Part shown: piece after piece, positions 7,134 through 9,445 of the stretch | Numbering within the stretch: the stretch's first letter is position 1 | Layout: each line of letters begins with the position of its first letter | Assembly: GCA_003451785.1 (NCBI GenBank) | Contig: DMJL01000212.1 | Location: 1-9,445 of the forward strand | DNA length: 9,445 nucleotides | Origin: Bacteroidales bacterium | GTDB taxonomy: Bacteria; Bacteroidota; Bacteroidia; Bacteroidales; UBA7960 | Reading direction: 5' to 3' | Program-made: the position numbers and the translations under genes | Notes under the pieces: generated by a model | The model's database searches: none | The model's input: only the letters and a program-made list of their open reading frames with translations | Told to the model about the DNA's origin: nothing

Positions 7134-8264
7134 ATGTACCTTACTCATATATCTCTCATTAATTTCAGGAACTACAGAGAGTTAAACCTTGCATTTTCAC
7201 CAAAATTTAACTGTTTTGCCGGCAACAATGGAGCCGGAAAAACTAACCTACTCGAAGCCATTTATTATTTATCGTTTTGTAAGAGCTTCTCCAACCCTGT
7301 TGACTCGCAAAACATTCTTTTCGATAATGACTATTTCCTGATAAAGGGAATCTATCAGGTGAATGGAAGCGCAGATGAGCTATATTGCGGCGTGAAACGC
7401 AATCAGAAGAAGGTTTTTAAGCGCAACAAAAAGGAATACGATAAACTTAGTGAGCATATAGGCCATTATCCGTTGGTGTTGATAAGTCCGGGCGACATAA
7501 ACTTAATTCAAGGTGGCAGCGAAGAACGGCGGAGATTTATAGACGGTGTAATTGCACAATACAGCAGCATCTATCTCACCCATCTTTTGCAATACAACAA
7601 AGCCCTGCTTCAAAGAAATGCCCTTTTGAAGTTGCAAAGCGAGCGCAAGCAGTTTGACGATGCAACCATAGAAGTGTATGACCAGCAATTGGAGTATCAT
7701 GGAAATTATATTTTTGAACAACGAAAGACATTTTTTGCAGAATTTGTAAATGTTTTCAATCATTTTCATGAAATTTTATCCGGCAAAAACGAAAAAGTTG
7801 GCTTAGACTACCAAAGCACATTGCACGAAGGAGACTTCCTGCAACAATTAAAAGACGCTAGGCAAAAAGACCGACTAATGCAATTTACCACAGTTGGCAT
7901 TCACAAAGACGACCTGCAGTTTGAGATTCACGGCGTTCAAGTAAAGCGATTTGGAAGCCAAGGACAGCAGAAAACTTTTCTCATAGCATTGAAGTTGGCA
8001 CAACACAATTTTACAAAAGAGAAGAAAGGCATTAGCCCTATTCTGCTATTCGACGACATTTTTGATAAGCTCGACGACAATCGTGTAGAACAGTTGATGC
8101 TATTGGTTAATAACGATACATTTGGGCAAGTTTTCATCACCGATACCAACGCAGGCAGACTCGATGCATTGTTTGGAAAATTATCGGGCATAAGCCACAT
8201 CTACCAAGTGAAAAATGGAGATATCCAGCTCGCTTCATCCTTTTATCCAAATAATGGCAATTAA
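7134..8264 (+). CDS. recF: DNA replication and repair protein RecF
   Basis: RecF is an SMC-like ATPase that binds gapped DNA with RecR and helps load RecA at stalled forks and single-strand gaps. The 376-residue protein starts MYLTHISLINFRNY, the typical RecF N-terminus. It has Walker A GNNGAGKT at 30-37, the family run AIYYLSFCKS at 42-51, and SPGDINLIQGGSEERRRF at 118-135. The ABC signature is GSQGQQK at 274-280, Walker B is ILLFDDIFDKLD at 303-314, and TDTN is at 336-339. Length is normal for the family. ATG 7134 is preferred because it restores the standard N-terminus and because the likely -7 box at 7109-7116 lies within the 10-codon extension that TTG 7104 would give. The gene is followed on the same strand, after 78 bp, by a DUF721 gene, a frequent Bacteroidota pairing. 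Confidence 0.97.
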   Translation: MYLTHISLINFRNYRELNLAFSPKFNCFAGNNGAGKTNLLEAIYYLSFCKSFSNPVDSQNILFDNDYFLIKGIYQVNGSADELYCGVKRNQKKVFKRNKKEYDKLSEHIGHYPLVLISPGDINLIQGGSEERRRFIDGVIAQYSSIYLTHLLQYNKALLQRNALLKLQSERKQFDDATIEVYDQQLEYHGNYIFEQRKTFFAEFVNVFNHFHEILSGKNEKVGLDYQSTLHEGDFLQQLKDARQKDRLMQFTTVGIHKDDLQFEIHGVQVKRFGSQGQQKTFLIALKLAQHNFTKEKKGISPILLFDDIFDKLDDNRVEQLMLLVNNDTFGQVFITDTNAGRLDALFGKLSGISHIYQVKNGDIQLASSFYPNNGN

Positions 8265-8342
8265 ATGATTGCTTTAACCATCCTAAAACAGTTATTATTT
8301 AAGAATTACACAATTTTTACAGCAAAATAAACTGAGAGTAAT

Positions 8343-8633
8343 ATGCGCAAAACCAACCAACAAAGCATTGGAGAAATTATGAAAACCGTGCTGAAAAACC
8401 TCAACATCGAAGACAAGGTTTTGGAAAGCACACTTAACGATCTTTGGGAAAAGGAAATGGGTGTTACAATTGCGCGCTACACAACAAAACTCACTTTCAA
8501 AAACGGAAATCTTACGGTTTTTCTAAGCTCTCCAGTGCTAAAACAAGAGTTGAGCTACAGCAAGGAAAAAATCCTGGCAATGCTTAACAAAAGTTTAGGA
8601 CATAATCTAATTACGGGGTTAACCATTAAATAG
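8343..8633 (+). CDS. DUF721 / DciA-like protein
   Basis: This 96-residue protein belongs to the DUF721 family, whose better-studied members (DciA) help load the replicative helicase DnaB in bacteria that lack DnaC. The features are an N-terminal helical part (SIGEIMKTVLKNLNIEDKV), the conserved tryptophan in LNDLWEKEMG (residues 32-41), IARYTTKL, and a small beta sheet (LTVFLSSPVLKQEL). A final helix with LNKSLGHNLITGLTI completes the KH-like fold pattern. It is short, as is usual in Bacteroidota, and lacks the extended C-terminal tail of longer DciA proteins. A GAGAG at 8334-8338 sits a few bases before the ATG and may help ribosome binding, though such signals are weak in this phylum. It follows recF on the same strand and is probably co-transcribed. 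Family membership is firm. A helicase-loading role here is inferred from relatives. Confidence 0.87.
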   Translation: MRKTNQQSIGEIMKTVLKNLNIEDKVLESTLNDLWEKEMGVTIARYTTKLTFKNGNLTVFLSSPVLKQELSYSKEKILAMLNKSLGHNLITGLTIK

Positions 8634-8655
8634 CCAATTACAATGCGCAAACAGT

Positions 8656-9445
8656 TTATACCAACCCGCTTAAAGGCTCTACTTGAATTCGACTTTTGCG
8701 TATATGGATAATCCTACACAAAACCGAACTAAAATCAGCCCATTGATTTGCACTTTCTTCTTCTAAAGCCATTTTGATTTCCTCGCCAAAAAAATCCTTC
8801 AACACCAAATATTTCTGGCGGCTACCATCCTTAAAACAATACTCCAACCTATCGGCAATTTCAAAAGCATATTCATTTCCAATGGTATAATGGGGATGCT
8901 CAGGTTCCAAAAAAATACTACCATCATCGTTGTACCCATCTACTCGGCAATTAATTTGTGAACCAGATTTGAAGCGATATTTTGCAAAAAACTTTTTCTT
9001 TACACTAAACCTGTTTCCTTGCGAGTCTTCCAGAATGTAGAACGAAATACCTAAAGATTTATCGGCTCTCTCGCCCAACAATGCAAAAGGATATGTTGCA
9101 CCTTGAGAGTATTGATTCGACTGCTCCCCCATTCCGTGCAACCTAAGATACATTTTGCCTTTTTTAATACGAACCACTTGGCAAAAAACACTTTGGTGTA
9201 ATTTTGCAGGAAATAGTTCTTCGTGCATCTTTACCGTCCAGTTTCTATTAGCCAAGTCTTGCACGATGTAGTATGCTTCGGGTAACCCAGTGATGCTTAT
9301 GCGTTTTCCGTAGCCAACTATAGAAAAATGGTAGGATTCACCTTCTTGATACCAAGGATTTTCGGGTTCGAGATAAATTTTTCCATTGCAATTTATTTTG
9401 TCAATACGGCAAGGAATGGTGCATCCTACCGAAAATGAATAATGA
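8656..9445 (-). CDS. Unrecognised tandem-repeat protein with OB/S1-like repeats, 3' part only
   Basis: I do not recognise a named family. The visible 262 residues are the C-terminal part of a longer protein: the frame stays open to the right edge, and an internal GTG at 9264 is not a credible start. The sequence is built from repeats of about 77 residues. Each begins with a strand carrying a cysteine (C-x-I/V), then an I/MYLxxE-type strand, often P-x-Y-x-x-G-x-x-Y-x-F, then a Y-I/L-V/L-x-D strand and a charged helix-like stretch. The strand pattern and unit length suggest S1 or cold-shock-like OB folds, so nucleic-acid binding is possible but unproven. The last unit stops about a third of the way through. 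No membrane segment is visible, and the N-terminus is off the window. It is convergent with the DUF721 gene, only 22 bp away, with no clear terminator between them. Confidence 0.75.
   Translation of the reverse strand, partial: HYSFSVGCTIPCRIDKINCNGKIYLEPENPWYQEGESYHFSIVGYGKRISITGLPEAYYIVQDLANRNWTVKMHEELFPAKLHQSVFCQVVRIKKGKMYLRLHGMGEQSNQYSQGATYPFALLGERADKSLGISFYILEDSQGNRFSVKKKFFAKYRFKSGSQINCRVDGYNDDGSIFLEPEHPHYTIGNEYAFEIADRLEYCFKDGSRQKYLVLKDFFGEEIKMALEEESANQWADFSSVLCRIIHIRKSRIQVEPLSGLV
8656..9445 (-). repeat. Protein-level tandem repeats of ~77 residues
   Basis: The matching cysteine codons of successive units are at 9409-9411, 9181-9183, 8947-8949 and 8716-8718, i.e. 228, 234 and 231 bp apart (76, 78 and 77 residues). 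A second anchor, a tyrosine opening YIVQD, YILED and YLVLKD, recurs 77 and 76 residues apart. Units 1 and 3 share near-identical LEPE-x-P-x-Y segments. Units 2 and 4 are more diverged from these. The DNA copies are no longer similar, so this is an old duplication. Confidence 0.75.

Noticed and set aside
8634..8655. Shared terminator between the convergent DUF721 and repeat-protein genes
   Set aside because: The 22-bp gap contains only a 6-bp TGCGCA palindrome and no hairpin with a T-run.
1..9445. CRISPR array, tRNA/rRNA genes or insertion sequence
   Set aside because: No regularly spaced DNA repeats, tRNA cloverleaf, rRNA signature, transposase motif or terminal inverted repeats were seen.

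Overview
The window looks like chromosomal DNA of a member of the Bacteroidota. The evidence is the C-terminus of a TonB-dependent outer-membrane receptor of the type common in that phylum, recF followed directly by a short DUF721 (DciA-like) gene, an MnmA with a long insertion before its C-terminal part, and promoter -7 boxes matching the Bacteroidota TAnnTTTG consensus. Base composition is moderately AT-rich. Genus and species cannot be assigned from the sequence alone.

Layout: (1) 1-336, the last ~107 codons of a TonB-dependent receptor whose reading frame is broken close to the left edge. (2) 417-2840, a large single-chain enzyme with an N-terminal PD-(D/E)XK nuclease signature, a gamma-type N6-adenine methyltransferase core and a probable C-terminal DNA-recognition domain, i.e. 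a type IIG-like restriction-modification protein. (3) 2841-3328, about 490 bp without an intact gene. (4) 3329-4543, mnmA, with a -7 box and a stem-loop just upstream. (5) 4544-4709, a convergent intergenic region holding a strong intrinsic terminator for the minus-strand gene. (6) 4710-6899 minus, hppA, an ion-pumping membrane pyrophosphatase of the K+-dependent subtype. (7) 6900-7133, a divergent promoter region. (8) 7134-8264 recF and 8343-8633 DUF721/DciA-like, a probable two-gene replication/repair unit. (9) 8656-9445 minus, the 3' part of an unrecognised gene coding for tandem ~77-residue repeats; it continues past the right edge.

The right two-thirds is mostly housekeeping: tRNA thiolation, PPi-driven ion pumping, and recombination and replication. 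The left third is accessory: a damaged receptor, a solitary fused restriction-modification enzyme and non-coding debris. I see no multi-gene novel defence system. The points most worth a second look are the repeat protein at the right edge, the AT-rich recognition segment and the 30-bp palindrome inside the restriction-modification gene, and the ion specificity of the pyrophosphatase.
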